DNA of 64,000 bases from Hofstenia miamia (GCA_900660155.1 CABFPE010000208.1:1045381-1109380); one strand, 5' to 3'; counted from the stretch's first letter, positions 22,710 to 34,506 are shown. Made by a program: numbers and translations. The notes: generated by a model from the letters alone, not told the origin.

Positions 22710-23299
22710 CAGAGTTGGAACCGGTCAGCCGGTTTTTCGCCGTCCGCATGCCGGCCCAGAATAATTATTAAGGCCGGCAAAAACATACCGGTCTAAACCA
22801 GCCGAGTTTTAGCCAAAAAATATTAAAATTAGTGAAGATCAGAGTCAAAACAAAGACCAATAAAGTAATTTTGTGAGAAAAATTTCAAAAAACATTTTGC
22901 AAAATGGAACAAAAACATTACTTGCAGGTTGTAAAGCTGTTTTTTTCGTAACGTGGTGTGTGTGAGTATGTAAACCTCATTACATGTAGATTGAGTTGTT
23001 CCAACATCAATAATTCAGTCTCTCACGAATCATTTCAGAGAAGCAGTCACTATTAGTTAGTGCTTCCGTTGAATTAATAAGCGTATTGAAGGAAGCTTTT
23101 TCTAACGGTCAATGGCCATAGTATTTTCTATAATTTTATATTTTTTTATATATTTGGGTCTATAACATTTTTATTGGGTTATATGAGAATGCACATTTGC
23201 ATTTTTGCCGGCCCAAAACCGGCCAGAATCGGCCGGGTAGACTAATTCATTCACCGGCTACAGGCCGGGCCTAATTATTTCCGGCCGGTTCCAACTATG
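22710..23299. mobile_element. Non-autonomous hAT element, perfect 8-bp target duplication
   Basis: The left end CAGAGTTGGAACCGG pairs with the inverse of the right end, CATAGTTGGAACCGG. Both sides are flanked by the identical 8-mer CCATAGAT (22702-22709 and 23300-23307). An 8-bp duplication with CA-starting inverted repeats is diagnostic of the hAT superfamily. The ends are rich in GCCGG and CCGGCC motifs, while the middle is AT-rich and codes for nothing recognisable. At 590 bp it must depend on a transposase from elsewhere. Confidence 0.88.
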
Positions 23300-23307
23300 C
23301 CATAGAT

Positions 23308-24656
23308 ACTTTGAGTTCTTCACAGGGCCCATTTATATTTATCTTAAACTGCATAAAATTTTACAAATGTCTATTCCCAGAACAGGATTGTTGATGAAGA
23401 GAGACAAATATTTTAGTTACCAACTTACATTCTAATACATTTTATGCTTATGCATGATATTGTAGACGTTTTGTCCTGAATTGATCTATTTTCTATCTGC
23501 AAGCCACAGAAATCATTCAAGAATACCGAAGATTTTGTTTCACTTGGCATAGAAATCAATGAACCATGATCATAACGTAAATTGCAATGTTGAAATACTG
23601 AGCTCTACTCCTTAGAAATTACTTAATAAATTACAAAATCATTCTTAAAATTAAGTTCACTTCTGATAGCTTGATTAAAAGTATGGTCAAGTACTTTTAA
23701 AGTAATTGGAGCATGTAAATTTTCTTTTATTTCAAGTAAATTTATTTAAATTTTCTCATGCCAAAAATTTATGCTTAATTGCTTAGCAATGCAAAATGAA
23801 ATTGCATTTAGAATTTTTAACTTGAATTAAGATAAATTTACAGAAATAATTGTAATGCTTAGAGATTAGAAAATTCATAGGAAAATTTACCCTTTTATTA
23901 AGATTTGCATTGTTTCAATGTTTTATTTATAATAAACAAATTCTGAACATAATCACAAATTGGAAAATGAGAATTACAAAAACTAAGAGTTGGCAATTAG
24001 AAATAGCAAAATGTCAAAGGTTGATTGTAAGTAATTGCTTACCCTTTCATATGAACCTGACAATGGATTTCTTGTGTATTGCGATGTTTCAAAAAAGGGA
24101 TTGCTGCAAACAAGAGCTATACAAATATAGAAGACTATGAGAGCTGACTTCATTCTAGGCCGGAGGAATTTATTATGAAAGTTTTATCTTATTAAGTCAC
24201 TAATTGAAATTTCTACTAATCCGGTGTTGGTTATCATGCCTAATTACTGGAAGACATCACTCAGAATTAACGAAGGAATTCATTTAAGATTTAACTTGAA
24301 ACCTCATGGATTGAGTATATATTTGTGAGTCACTTTAGCGCTATAAATGAAGCGAATTCCATCATGGTACAGTCAAACTCCAACATTGCATAAATTCAAT
24401 ACTGAAAAAAATCTTTCCACAAATCCAATGTCCAAAATATAATTACGTTTTCACGTTGCCCTTCAGTACAACGTAAGCCACTATTGCATAAAAATCCAAT
24501 ACTGGGTAGACTTTTCGTTGTCCTAAATACTGAAAGAGACCCAATTGAACTCAAATGTTGCGCATAGTGGCTGAAGAATATATTTTCCATAATGTGAGGT
24601 GTTCGAAAGCTTTTAGAAATTGAAGAATTTTTTGAAACATCAATCAATACAAACAT
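23308..24656. other. Spacer without recognised genes
   Basis: The plus-strand ORF at 23910-24140 has no recognisable domain. From about 24372 (cagtcaaactccaacattgc) motifs of the type AATCCAATACTG recur at 24500 and again at 25210 on the far side of the next hAT element. This may be an older element interrupted by it. Confidence 0.35.
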
Positions 24657-24664
24657 CAATCAAA

Positions 24665-25042
24665 AAGTGTTTGAACGATGCCGGGTTTAATATCGTGCCG
24701 TGCCTTGCGGTGCCTGTTCCCGTGCCCTCATTAAAATGCATATCAAATGTATTAGTAATTTTGATTTTCTAAATATATTAATTTGCATATTAAAATCAAT
24801 GAAAGTTTTGTTTCTTGAACCATTTGTTATACTATTAAAATATTTGCCAACAAAAACATTTCATTCATAGAGTTTTAGTCTAAGATGCGTTTTACATTTA
24901 ACGAAAAATGCATAGACTTTCTTACAGTACCGGAATCGTGTTGAAAATTTTCTTAAATTTGGTGCCTTGCTGTTCTCGTGCCCCACTGCGTGTTCTTGTG
25001 CCGTGCTCGTGTCGAAAAAATCAAGGCACGGTTCCAACACTA
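24665..25042. mobile_element. Short hAT-like MITE
   Basis: The left end AAGTGTTTGAACGATGCC and the inverse of the right end, TAGTGTTGGAACCGTGCC, match at most positions. The flanks CAATCAAA (24657-24664) and CAATCAAC (25043-25050) agree at 7 of 8 bases, as expected for an old hAT target duplication. The interior is full of GTGCC, GTGCCGTGCC and TCGTGCC repeats near both ends. No coding capacity. Confidence 0.68.
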
Positions 25043-25050
25043 CAATCAAC

Positions 25051-25676
25051 AGTTGTAAATTTCAACTTTTTAGTATCGATGTACATTCAGAGTGCTTCGT
25101 AGTGGATTTACAATTTTACATAATAGAGTAGTACAATAGATTTCTAGTGTCTTAGTAGTCTATGGTGGTACATACTTTTTTTAAAATCCAGTTTTGTGTA
25201 AAATCCAATACTGTGTAAAAAACTTTGTTGTAAAACGTGTTTACTCATCATTCGGCAAAATATGCTTCATGTCAAACATATAATTGAAAATATAATTTTT
25301 TTGTTTTAATTTTGCTGCGGTAAACTTTATGATTTTCGTGATGTTAGTAATAAATATCATTTGTGATGAATTCCAACTACAGTAAGAATGTTTTCAACAA
25401 GTAGAAATGATTTTTTCCTCCCTCTATGCCACAATATATGTTGAAAGAAATATCTAAACTAGCACCAGGGAGGGAATAGTCTTTTGGCAGCACAATGAAT
25501 TGATCCCACTCCCACGGGTTTCCTACTAACATAGCATCGAATTTTACAAAACTCGCAATCGAACACCCATGAATGCAAAACAGGAATATTGCAGTATTTT
25601 TTCCTATACAGCATTGCATACTATATTTTCTAATAACTAAGAGTTCATTCAGATGGGCAAAATGTCGTTGTACGGA
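25051..25676. other. Spacer with an unassigned minus-strand ORF
   Basis: A minus-strand ORF at 25377-25619 includes NPWEWDQFIVLPKDYSLPGA, which looks protein-like, but I cannot connect it to a family or to splice sites. Confidence 0.3.
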
Positions 25677-25931
25677 TCAAGCTGGAATTGTAAGTCCAGC
25701 TGAACTAAGTGATAGTTCAGGAGGTTTTTCTAAAGCTTCTGTGGTTAGATAAGATCTTGCAACTGATCTAAGTTTTGTAAAAGGAATTCTTCCAATATGA
25801 TAAGATATCAAAGTTTTCATCCTATTGAAGTGCCGGGGCATCTTAAATATTTCTCCTATATTCTGACTGGGAGCAAGATGATACAATGTTTGCCATAAAC
25901 ACTCTTCATTTTCGGAGAATGAATAAAATAA
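25677..25931 (-). CDS. Unidentified open segment, candidate last exon
   Basis: After an acceptor-like GATTTGTAG (ending 25932) the minus strand is open for 84 codons to a stop at 25677. It starts LFYSFSENEECLWQTLYHLA, has a middle MPRHFNRMKTLISYHIGRIP, and ends SSAGLTIPA. Composition is more protein-like than the surroundings. I do not recognise a domain. A loose resemblance of the middle to a SOCS-box-like helix pair (ending SYL) is too weak to claim. It may be a terminal exon of a gene whose other exons lie upstream, or part of a decayed transposon. Confidence 0.32.
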   Translation of the reverse strand, partial: LFYSFSENEECLWQTLYHLAPSQNIGEIFKMPRHFNRMKTLISYHIGRIPFTKLRSVARSYLTTEALEKPPELSLSSAGLTIPA

Positions 25932-27422
25932 CTACAAATCATTGGATTCTTCTTCGTGTGTTAGGTACGTTGAAATTTTAGTGATGAGGCACCTTCGAGC
26001 ATGTGCCAGTTTTAAAATGAGCGTCAAAATTTGTAAAACTTAGATAAAAGTTATTGTATGAAGTAAATTAAACATTTGCTCAAAAGATTTCAGAAAATCA
26101 TCTCGAACCCACAGGAATGTGCCCGCAAGACTCTAATAGGTGAGCATACTTTATAACTGAAACTTGACTTAGAAACAAACAAATATGGAGATTAACAGAG
26201 AGATTTCTGCAATTGAGGGTGATGTTAATTGACTACAGAATCTCGTATTTGGCATCATTGTTGTCGAAAACTTCTACCAATAAAGCCAATGAATTTGTTT
26301 TTAGTAGTAATTCTGATTTTTCTAGTTTTACAAGGGAAATCAAAGCCCTAAAAACCACATACAGAAAATCTGTGCATATACTTAAATAAATATTATGTGA
26401 AATCAAAAACATCTAATGTATGTTGCAAAGAAAATTTGGATTAGCAAACTCAAATTTAGATTGTAATTCGATTGGATTCCAATTGGAAAATTCTAGAATT
26501 TTTGTATTAGATTGGATTGGATTGGACAGAACATGTAACGGTTTTCCTATATGACCAAAATGTTACAAATATTTAACTTTTTTCAATTTTTGGGGGATAA
26601 AATTATCTAATTTTAAATCATTTCTTAGTAATACAGCTAGATAATTTGCACATTTACTTCGACTAATTTCTTTATGAAAGACATTAGTTGAAATATTTTC
26701 TAAAATCATTCATTATTCTTTAGATGAAAAAATGATAAATTGATTTTTATTATGTTACAATTGAAATATGTTATTATATTTTCAATAACTTTTATTAATT
26801 GTCTGGTTGACCCAAAGAGATTTTTTGTTGTTAGTATTTGTAAATAATTTCATTTATCAAGGAATTTGAAATATCATTTACTTATAATGCAATTTTCACT
26901 CCATGTTTGTGATTGCATTAAAATATCGAAATTTATTAAGTTAAATGCTTTACTTAACTCAAATATAGAGGCCGCTGTGAACAAATTTTCCATTTAATTT
27001 AATTTAATCTTCAGTCTCAAACACTTATGAAGATATTAAAAATTTCATTTCCTAATTAGTGATTAAGCTTGTTATCGGAAATGCTCGAGATCTTTGATAA
27101 TTAAAATATTTTATTTTTCTTATTATAAAAACTTGTTTGTATTTGTCTTAGATTATTTTCTTTGAGATGGTAGTTCATCCCACAGATCAATGCAAAAATA
27201 AACAAATGAGTTGTTTATCAATTCCGTCTTAAGCTTAATTTTTTAAAAGAATTTGTTCTCTAATGTATTTCAGGTGATATTTTGTCTCTTGTCTTCAAAT
27301 GTAAAAATGTTTCTAAAAATTTTTAGTTTTCGTAAGTATTCTAATGAAAACAATTAATCAAAGGAAGAAAAGTTTATGACTGATCCATTAATAGTTTTTG
27401 GAATAATTTTCTGTTCTCTTAG
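25932..27422. other. Non-coding AT-rich DNA
   Basis: No supported gene or repeat, apart from a short ATTGGATTGGATTGG run near 26505-26525. Confidence 0.45.
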
Positions 27423-27536
27423 AATGTGTTAATGCCTAAACCAATATTTGTATTCGGATACAACTGTGTAAAAGAAAAGTGGAAATATCGTGCACGAAGT
27501 GGAGGATGTTGTGCTAGTTTAAAAAATTTATATCAG
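27423..27536 (+). CDS. Candidate internal exon, unidentified
   Basis: The open stretch is 114 bases, 38 whole codons, between a strong acceptor (TTTTCTGTTCTCTTAG) and a donor (CAG|GTCAGA). The protein contains FVFGYNCVKEKWKYRARSGG and then CCASLKNLYQ. The GY-x-x-KE-x-x-W...GGC-x-A layout faintly recalls FLYWCH zinc fingers, but the key spacing cannot be confirmed. No neighbouring exon was found. It may be an exon of a plus-strand gene, or chance. Confidence 0.33.
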
Positions 27537-27628
27537 GTCAGATTTACATTTGAACTCATTTCTATTATTAAATTGCCCCTTGAATTTCTTAATAGCCTTT
27601 GCTTCATTATCAGGAATTATTATTGAAA

Positions 27629-27905
27629 GATACTAATCAAACTAAAGACACATTATATGATACGAAAACTCATTAAATCCGAACTAAGTATAATGGAATT
27701 CATCTCAGATTACACTAAATATCTCTAATGCAAAATACAAGAATTTAGAAAATATATACATTTGTTTNGATACTAATCAAACTAAAGACACATTATATGT
27801 TACGAAAACTTTAAATCCGAACTAAGTATAATGGAATTCATCTCAGATTACACTAAATATCTCTAATGCAAAATACAAGAATTTAGAAAATATATACATT
27901 TGTTT
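27629..27905. repeat. Near-identical 138-bp direct repeat separated by a single N
   Basis: The block starting GATACTAATCAAACTAAAGA occurs at 27629-27767 and again at 27769-27905, differing by a few bases (for example ACTCATTAAATCC against ACTTTAAATCC). The only base between the copies is N (27768). This most likely reflects two overlapping contigs joined without merging, rather than a biological duplication. Confidence 0.9.
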
Positions 27906-28392
27906 TTTACATCACTAAATAATTTTACTAATTATGTACAAATTAGAAAGCGTAATTTACGAAGTTGCTTAGCATGATTTAATTCTTAATGAATAGAATT
28001 TTCCATTCCACTTAATAGATAATTCTTAAATTTCTGTGCTTACAACTGAAATTGTGGCTAACATTATTCCTAATAATAGCTAAGTTTTGCAGTAATGGAC
28101 TTTTCTTTAAATTTAGGAGACTTCGATCCGGCTAAGATAGAACCTCAACTTGTCTATGACTTTGTTCAACTAAAAATATGTTTTGAAACCCTTCTACAGT
28201 AAATTAGGGCTGCGATATATATATATTAATCTTTTAATGAAGCAAGGCAACATGAAAGCGGAAAATTCTTTCTAGTCAAACACCACATCGTTTGATTGCC
28301 ACTTTTAGCTCTTTATATTGAATATATGCAATGCGAGCCAACACATAAATGATTTTCTAAAAAATAATATTGCTTATCATTACTTCTACTTG

Positions 28393-28526
28393 TTAGGCCA
28401 CGGTTAGACTACGTGATTGGTCACGAGTGATCTGTCACATTTTGGTAAAATCGCACGTCTAACCACCGAGATAGTTAGCGATGTGACGTGATTTTGTAAC
28501 TTTTCTTGCTACCAACCGTGGCCTTA
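28393..28526. mobile_element. PIF/Harbinger-type MITE
   Basis: The left end GGCCACGGTTAG and the inverse of the right end, GGCCACGGTTGG, are flanked by TTA on both sides (28393-28395 and 28524-28526). A TTA/TAA 3-bp duplication with termini beginning GG is typical of PIF/Harbinger elements. The element is 128 bp and non-coding. It contains GTGACGTGATTTTG and CACGAGTGATCTGTCAC motifs that are partly palindromic. Confidence 0.75.
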
Positions 28527-30088
28527 GAATTAATTTTTGTTAAATTTTCAAAAAGCCTGTCAGTTAATCTTTTGCAACCATAAAATTTCCTAGATCTTTT
28601 TATCGCTTGAAATTCGATCTCAAATTTCACTAGTGATGGTTGTTAATATTTGAAAAAACTTCTAGGGATAAACCAGAATTACAAATTAACTCAAATTAGG
28701 TAAATATATGACATTTGTTATCATTAATAATTCAATAAACATGTGTGTCTGAAAAAAATACAACTAATACTTTTTTTCTCAAAACTGTTGAGCTCATTTT
28801 TATTTAATTCTATTATGAAATACTAATATATTGGAATATAAGCTGAAGTAATCATTGAATACTATTGAAGAGAAATTATTTTTATGACGTTAGTAACTCA
28901 CCTAGAGCTTGCCGTAAGCGAAATTTTCATTTCGAATTCGGTGCCGAAATTTTCACTTGAATAATTTTGTAGGGTAATAATAATGATTTTCATGGGTTCT
29001 ATTTGCCCTACAGTTTCTAATTAAGCTAAAATAATTTTTCATATATCATATATTGTTGTCCCTTTTAAATTAGTTTCTATCTCTTTCCACAAACCGTTAA
29101 AAAACATATTGTATTGTCCTTGCAGGGAATCCTGACTTTATTATTAAGATTTCCTCGAACATTGAAGAAGCTGTCCACATAATTTGTTATTCTCATTTAC
29201 AAGGACGTTTAGTTTTTCGTTTCAAAGTTGGAAAAGTACTGACGATATCCCACATTTTTATTTGAATTAAATATTGTCTTGGTTTAGATATCCTTATTCT
29301 TCACTTAATCTAATCGCGGTATTTTTTTGATAGTTTTCAATTGCACAACGATGTAGAACATCCCCTCCCCTATACTGATATAATTTTTTGTCAAATTTGT
29401 AGGTTAGACTTTGTTTTTTTTAACCCTAATTAACCTTTGAATTTCTTAGAATGTGTGATGCATTTTTCAAAACAACTTAGACTCTCATGACTCACGACCT
29501 AACAATACATCCAAGATCCATAGAATAGAGGAATATTTTCCTTCACGTAGGCTTTAAAACCCTTGATATTCAAGATCCCTTGTGGGCTTGCTCTTATCTA
29601 CAAAAACTAAAATACTGGTTTAGGTCTTTCCTAGATAAGGGAAAATCTAATAGGTTTTGTAAATTTAATGAAATGTTTAATACCTTCATGTACTTCAAGT
29701 GAGGAAATCATTTTAGACCAAATATTTAACATTACTCGCGAGCACACTTACCCATAGTTGCATTCACAGGGTCATAGCCACGGGGGTGCAAAGAGGGGCA
29801 TTGCACTCCCAAACATAAATCAAATAAAATCTGCTTCTGTATTATTGATCAATCAAAACTGAATTGGAAAAGATCCATTACTAGCTCCCATGTTAATATA
29901 GAGACGACTTATTTATCTATTTTGCTGATGTTTCTAACTGGGTTTTGTCTCATTCTTAACAACAGAGGATTTCCTTCCCCTATAAAATACTAGATTGGAT
30001 TATGATACAAAAACGAAATTTTGCGCAAATATTCTTCATATCAGCACCATCAAATTGCAACATTCAGTAATGTGATACCAGCATTATT
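28527..30088. other. Non-coding spacer
   Basis: No supported gene. GC-richer scraps near 29770-29815 (agccacgggggtgcaaagag) look like dispersed-repeat debris. Confidence 0.4.
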
Positions 30089-30580
30089 TTAAATCTGAAA
30101 ATTTAGAGATATTTTTTAAAATAGACTTAACTCCTTCAGTACCATCACGAGATAATCTCGTGATTTGAGCACTCCATATTATGCGCCAGCACGAGACTAT
30201 ATCGTGTTAGATAATATTAGTTATAAGTAGGTTTGCAGTTGTTTGGGCTGTGCACTGGCACATCGTTCCGATATAAGTTTTAAATATATTTAAAAAAANT
30301 AGCAAAGGCTTATTTGCAATCATGCAATAAATATGGAAATAAACTATAATGTTTCGATCTACTTGTACACTTTTTAAATCTGAAAATTTAGAGATATTTT
30401 TTAAAATAGACTTAACTCCTTCAGTACCATCACGAGATAATCTCGTGATTTGAGCACTCCATATTATGCGCCAGCACGAGACTATATCGTGTTAGATAAT
30501 ATTAGTTATAAGTAGGTTTGCAGTTGTTTGGGCTGCGCACTGGCACATCGTTCTGATATAAGTTTTAAATATATTAAAAA
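30089..30580. repeat. 205-bp direct duplication around a single N
   Basis: About 205 bases starting TTTAAATCTGAAAATTTAGA occur at 30089-30298 and 30373-30580 with only a few differences. An N sits at 30299 and 73 bases lie between. The duplication includes unique flank as well as the left part of a TTAA element, so it copies a locus and is not two separate insertions. An assembly join is likely. Confidence 0.85.
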
Positions 30581-30660
30581 AAATTTTTTTTTAGTTTTTT
30601 AATTTTTTTTGGGTTATAGCATGGCACAAACCAATATCTTGATGGTACTGAACGTGTTAA
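30412..30660. mobile_element. TTAA-flanked (piggyBac-like) MITE
   Basis: The left end TTAACTCCTTCAGTACCATC and the inverse of the right end, TTAACACGTTCAGTACCATC, agree except at three positions and carry TTAA on both sides. Just inside the left end is the near-perfect palindrome CACGAGAT-A-ATCTCGTG, and further in AGCACGAGAC...ATCGTGTT. There is no coding region. A truncated duplicate of its left half is at 30127-30298. Confidence 0.8.
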
Positions 30661-30824
30661 CAATGGCTTTTGAGGTTAGAAATGATTCAAATCATTACAA
30701 TTAATTCCTAACTTATCAAACTTAGTTTTCTGGCTTACTTTGCTTACATTTTTATACCACGGTTGTAAAACAATGCCATACAAAAAAAATACTTTTGATA
30801 TAAATGGATATACACGAAAGCACA

Positions 30825-31489
30825 GTTCAAAGAATTCTTGCTGTATATCTAAAAAAGAGAAGTGTCTGCACAAAATAGATTCCTTGCCAGCTGACTGAGG
30901 CTCACAGGAAACAACGGGTCAGCGGAGCTGCAACAATACTGGGCACAATCAATGGCAATGTGCTTGTGATCGATGAGAAATGGCTGTACGCCAAACCTTA
31001 TTCTGCCAAAGAAAAGGTCAGAGCAAGGGTGAATTTGGCTGATGATGATCGTCCAACAATACCCAGACGTGGGATGCCCGCCAAGAAATTTTATATTATT
31101 GTAGCAGTGAATTTCAGATCAGACTGTTATACTTCAAAGTGCTACAACCCGGCGAGACAGTAAATAGTGAGCGGTATATTTATTCCTGAAGCACAATAAA
31201 TTTATCTGTGCGTCGGCAAGGAACTACCACCATCATGCACGGCAATACACGGCCACATGTCTCAAAGCCGACAACCGAGTTTCTGCTGGCCAACAACACT
31301 GGTAGAGTTGCCCAACCGCCGTATTCACCAGATATTAAGCTTTGTGATCGCTATATTTTTCCGAATATGGAGGTACATAGATCAAACATTGAATTAAATG
31401 ATCGACAATCTGTTGTGAATTTCCTGGATGTCTACCTTCATCATTTCAGTCGGTTCAAATTGAACAGGGAGCTCAGTACGATCTTCTAA
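30825..31489 (+). pseudogene. mariner-type transposase relic
   Basis: Readable blocks in order are STVQRILAVYLKKRSV (end of the helix-turn-helix), NVLVIDEKWLYAKPYSAKEK (first catalytic aspartate, IDEKW), then after frame changes IMHGNTRPHVSKPTTEFL and VAQPPYSPDIKLCDRYIFPN. The second block normally reads HDN-A-RPH, so here the catalytic aspartate has become glycine. The third catalytic residue in PYSPD...CD remains. At least three stops interrupt the frame. It is an inactive Tc1/mariner copy of the D-D-D type. Terminal repeats were not identified. Confidence 0.82.
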
Positions 31490-31536
31490 AATCATTAACT
31501 CAAATGGTGAATACCAAGTTTGAATTTTGTACTATT

Positions 31537-31592
31537 GTAAATATATTTATTTATTTATTATTTATTTATTTATTTATTTATTTATTAATAAA
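31537..31592. repeat. (TTTA)n microsatellite at the 3' end of a LINE
   Basis: ATTTATTTATT repeats directly follow (on the minus strand, end) the LINE at 31600-34394. Simple tandem tails of this sort are common at LINE 3' ends. Confidence 0.9.
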
Positions 31593-31599
31593 GTTAGTG

Positions 31600-34394
31600 C
31601 TTTCTACAATATAGAAAAAAGTGTACAAAAATCTACTATAAGTACTAACTGAATTGTTTCTATTTCTTTGTTGCAGAGGTTACTATAATAGTTCATTTTC
31701 TATGGATAGTTAAATAAGTTCTTATTCATTAATTTTAGATTGATAATAGAAGAATGATGTACTTAGTTATTTGTATTTATTGAAGTAATTCTTTGACTGT
31801 TAAGATAATTCCTTTTTAGAGCATTCTTGATGAAATTAGCCACTTTCTTTTTGAACAATTGAAACTTTTTTCAGATCGATCATCTTTATCCAATTTATTC
31901 CATAATTTTACTGCAATATTTATGAATGAATCCTTCATAATTTTGCTTCTAAGTTTCTTGATTTGATATGTACCACGTCTAATATTATATTTTAGGGAGA
32001 TGTTATCTTTCATTTTATAAAATATTTTCAAGATCTTAATGTTGCATGATATCATCTGGATATAATAACATATAATCTTTTGCCAATTTTCTTTTAATTC
32101 GATTATTATTGCTATTGATAATTTTGTTCATCTAATTGAAAATGTTATTTAATTTTCTTTTTGAATTTTCACTTAGATTTGTTAGCAAGTAACAAGAATA
32201 AGTATATTTTGATACAACCATTTACATAAATAACATTGCGATCCATTTTCTTGGTAATAAATCTGTTATCTTTTTAATTAACTTGATGGTATCAGCCATT
32301 TTTGAATTAAAGAATTTATATGATCTTTGAGTTTTACTTGATTGTCAATTAACACTCCTAAGTATTTTATTCTTGGTTGCTCTATAATTTCCTTGTTGTT
32401 AAGAAACTATTTTGTTTTGTTTCGTCTTTTGTTAATTTATTCATCTGCATAAAAGCAGTTTTTTCAGTATTTAGAGACATCATGTTTTTGTTATAGTAGT
32501 CATGTATGAGATATAAATTGGTTTGTAGTTCATCGATGTTTGTTGTATAGATTAATGTATCATCTGCATATAACATACATTTTATATTTATGTGATTTGA
32601 AATATCATTTATATAGATATTAAACAACAAAGGACCCAAAATAGAACCTCACGGAACACCCCTTTCCATTTTCAAAAGATTTGATGATTCATTTTTAAAT
32701 TGCACAAATTGATATCAATTATTTAAGTAATCATCAATAAGTGAAGAAGAAGTAAGGTCAAAGTTGTATGTATCTTTCAAATTTTAATTAATATTCCATG
32801 ATCTATAGAATTGAATGCCTTTGCAAGGTCTAAAGAAAGAATATATACACTTTCCTTTGTATGTGTGAGTTGTCTCCAATCTTCTACTGTATCCAAAAGA
32901 GCATTCATAGTAGAAGAATGTTTTCTAAATCCAAATTTATTTTGATTAAACAAGTTGTATTTTTTAAAATAACAGCTAATCTGATCGTGTAAAATTGTTT
33001 CGAATATCTTATTAATTCCAGTTAATATTGATATAGGTCTGTAGTTTGAGGAAATGTTGCTTATACCTTTTTTATAGATTGTAATAACTTTTGAAACCTT
33101 TAGTTTATCAGGATATTAGTTGAATTTAATGCATTCTTTAAATAAAAACACAAAGGTCTTGCTATAACACTTAGCGATTCTTTTAAAAACCATATAGGAT
33201 AGNCCGTCCAACTTTCTCCTGGAACATCAGAAGATAAGAAGCATCTCACCATTCAACAACTGTGTGAGACTCATTGGATAGCCTGGGTGACTTCTTTCGA
33301 GCAGTTCGTGACATATTATGTTGCCATCACCCGAGCTCTGATGGCAATCGCAGGTTGGACGGATTCTAATGCTTCTTCTCAAGCTCAATCCCTACTTTCC
33401 ACCACTTCTGAATTTGTTGTCAGTCTATTAACAACTGTTGCTGTTCTTCAGAATACAGATACACAGTCCAAGCAACTGCAAAGCAAAGAGACTGACCTGA
33501 GTGCTGGGATGGAATCTGTGAATGGTATCATCACTGCACTGGAAAATGCACGCTGCAACGCAGAACAGAGCTTCAAGACAGTCTACAAGNGAAACATATC
33601 TAAAAGCAAATGAACTTGCATTGAATTTTAAATTTTTATGTTTTTCAAATTTGTTCGTGATATTATATTGCTGACCACTAAATTTTCCCAAGTTTATGAA
33701 ATCTTCATTAAATATATTTGATATTTCTAATTTATTGAACACATGATTCTCTTTCTTATCTAATAGGCATTCAGGTTCAATATTTGAATGTGGTTTCAAA
33801 AAATTATTAATGTATTTCCACTTTTGAGAACATGTTTTCATTTTTTCAAAAGAAGATTTCAAAAATGAATTTAGATCTTTTTTACATCTATTCGATGCAA
33901 TATTTCTGTAGATTTTATAATTCTTCATATTTTCATAACTTTTATCTTTATACAAATTTTTATAGGCTTGATGTTTCTCTTTAATATGTTTCTTAGACTT
34001 TTCTGAAATCCATATTTTCCAACTAGGAATTCTTTTTTGATTTACAGGAATGATCTTCTTTGTAACTGGACAATGTTTATTATATAATTGATCCAAGTTA
34101 TTATTGATAAAGCTTAGTTTCTCATTAATGGACATTGAGTTATAATAGTTACGCCAATTTAGATTTATTAAGTCCCAAAATAATTTTCTCTGTTAAATTT
34201 TTTACAATCATTATAACATACCCTTTTTTTTCTTTGTTGATTTTCATTTTAACATATATTGTACATGTAATTTTCACACATTTAATCAGAATGTCTTTGT
34301 TTATCACGAATGGCTCTGTGTCTACATTACCATAATCTATTTTATTTTTTAAATTGTTGGGATTCTTCGTACCAGAGTTGAGCATAATCACCAT
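31600..34394 (-). mobile_element. Jockey/CR1-type LINE, decayed (linker and reverse transcriptase)
   Basis: On the minus strand the parts follow each other in the expected order. 34135-33600 carries the linker between endonuclease and RT (KIWISEKSKKHIKEKHQAYK and similar). 33200-32800 carries RT fingers and palm (ISSNYRPISILTGINKIFET, then NKFGFRKHSSTMNALLDTVE, then ILSLDLAKAFNSIDHG). 32700-32382 carries GVP-stop-GSILGPLLFNIY and CMLYADDTLIY. 32055-31816 is the C-terminal KLWNKL block. The YADD catalytic site is intact, but the GVPQG motif has a stop in place of Q and there are several frameshifts. The stretch 33204-33589 is foreign (see its own entry). This is the ORF2 of an LTR-less retrotransposon; its endonuclease part lies above 34150 and is mostly unrecognisable. 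Confidence 0.85.
33204..33589 (+). pseudogene. hAT transposase (ZMYM1-like) fragment bounded by Ns inside the LINE
   Basis: It is open on the plus strand throughout (from codon 33206). LTIQQLCETHWIAWVTSFEQ corresponds to the L-C-x-T-R-W-x-x-R segment of hAT/ZMYM1-like transposases. QSLLSTTSEFVVSLLTTVAV and LQSKETDLSAGMESVNGIIT match the following helical region. The R of the usual TRW is H here. Base composition is clearly less AT-rich than the LINE around it. Single Ns at 33203 and 33590 mark both borders, so it is probably a misplaced contig rather than a real insertion. Confidence 0.75.
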
Positions 34395-34506
34395 TCAACC
34401 AGCGCTCTAAGCGGCTCTTGAGATTTGACTCTTCGTATTTCAGGTGATTGGAACCCCCATGAGGAGGAGAAAAGAGAACACAAGCAGGCAAAATATAAAT
34501 CTCCAC

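Noticed and set aside
25377-25619. hAT transposase C-terminus from NPWEW
   Set aside because: The NP-x-x-W start is suggestive, but the following S-E-R-x-F-S block is absent in all frames.
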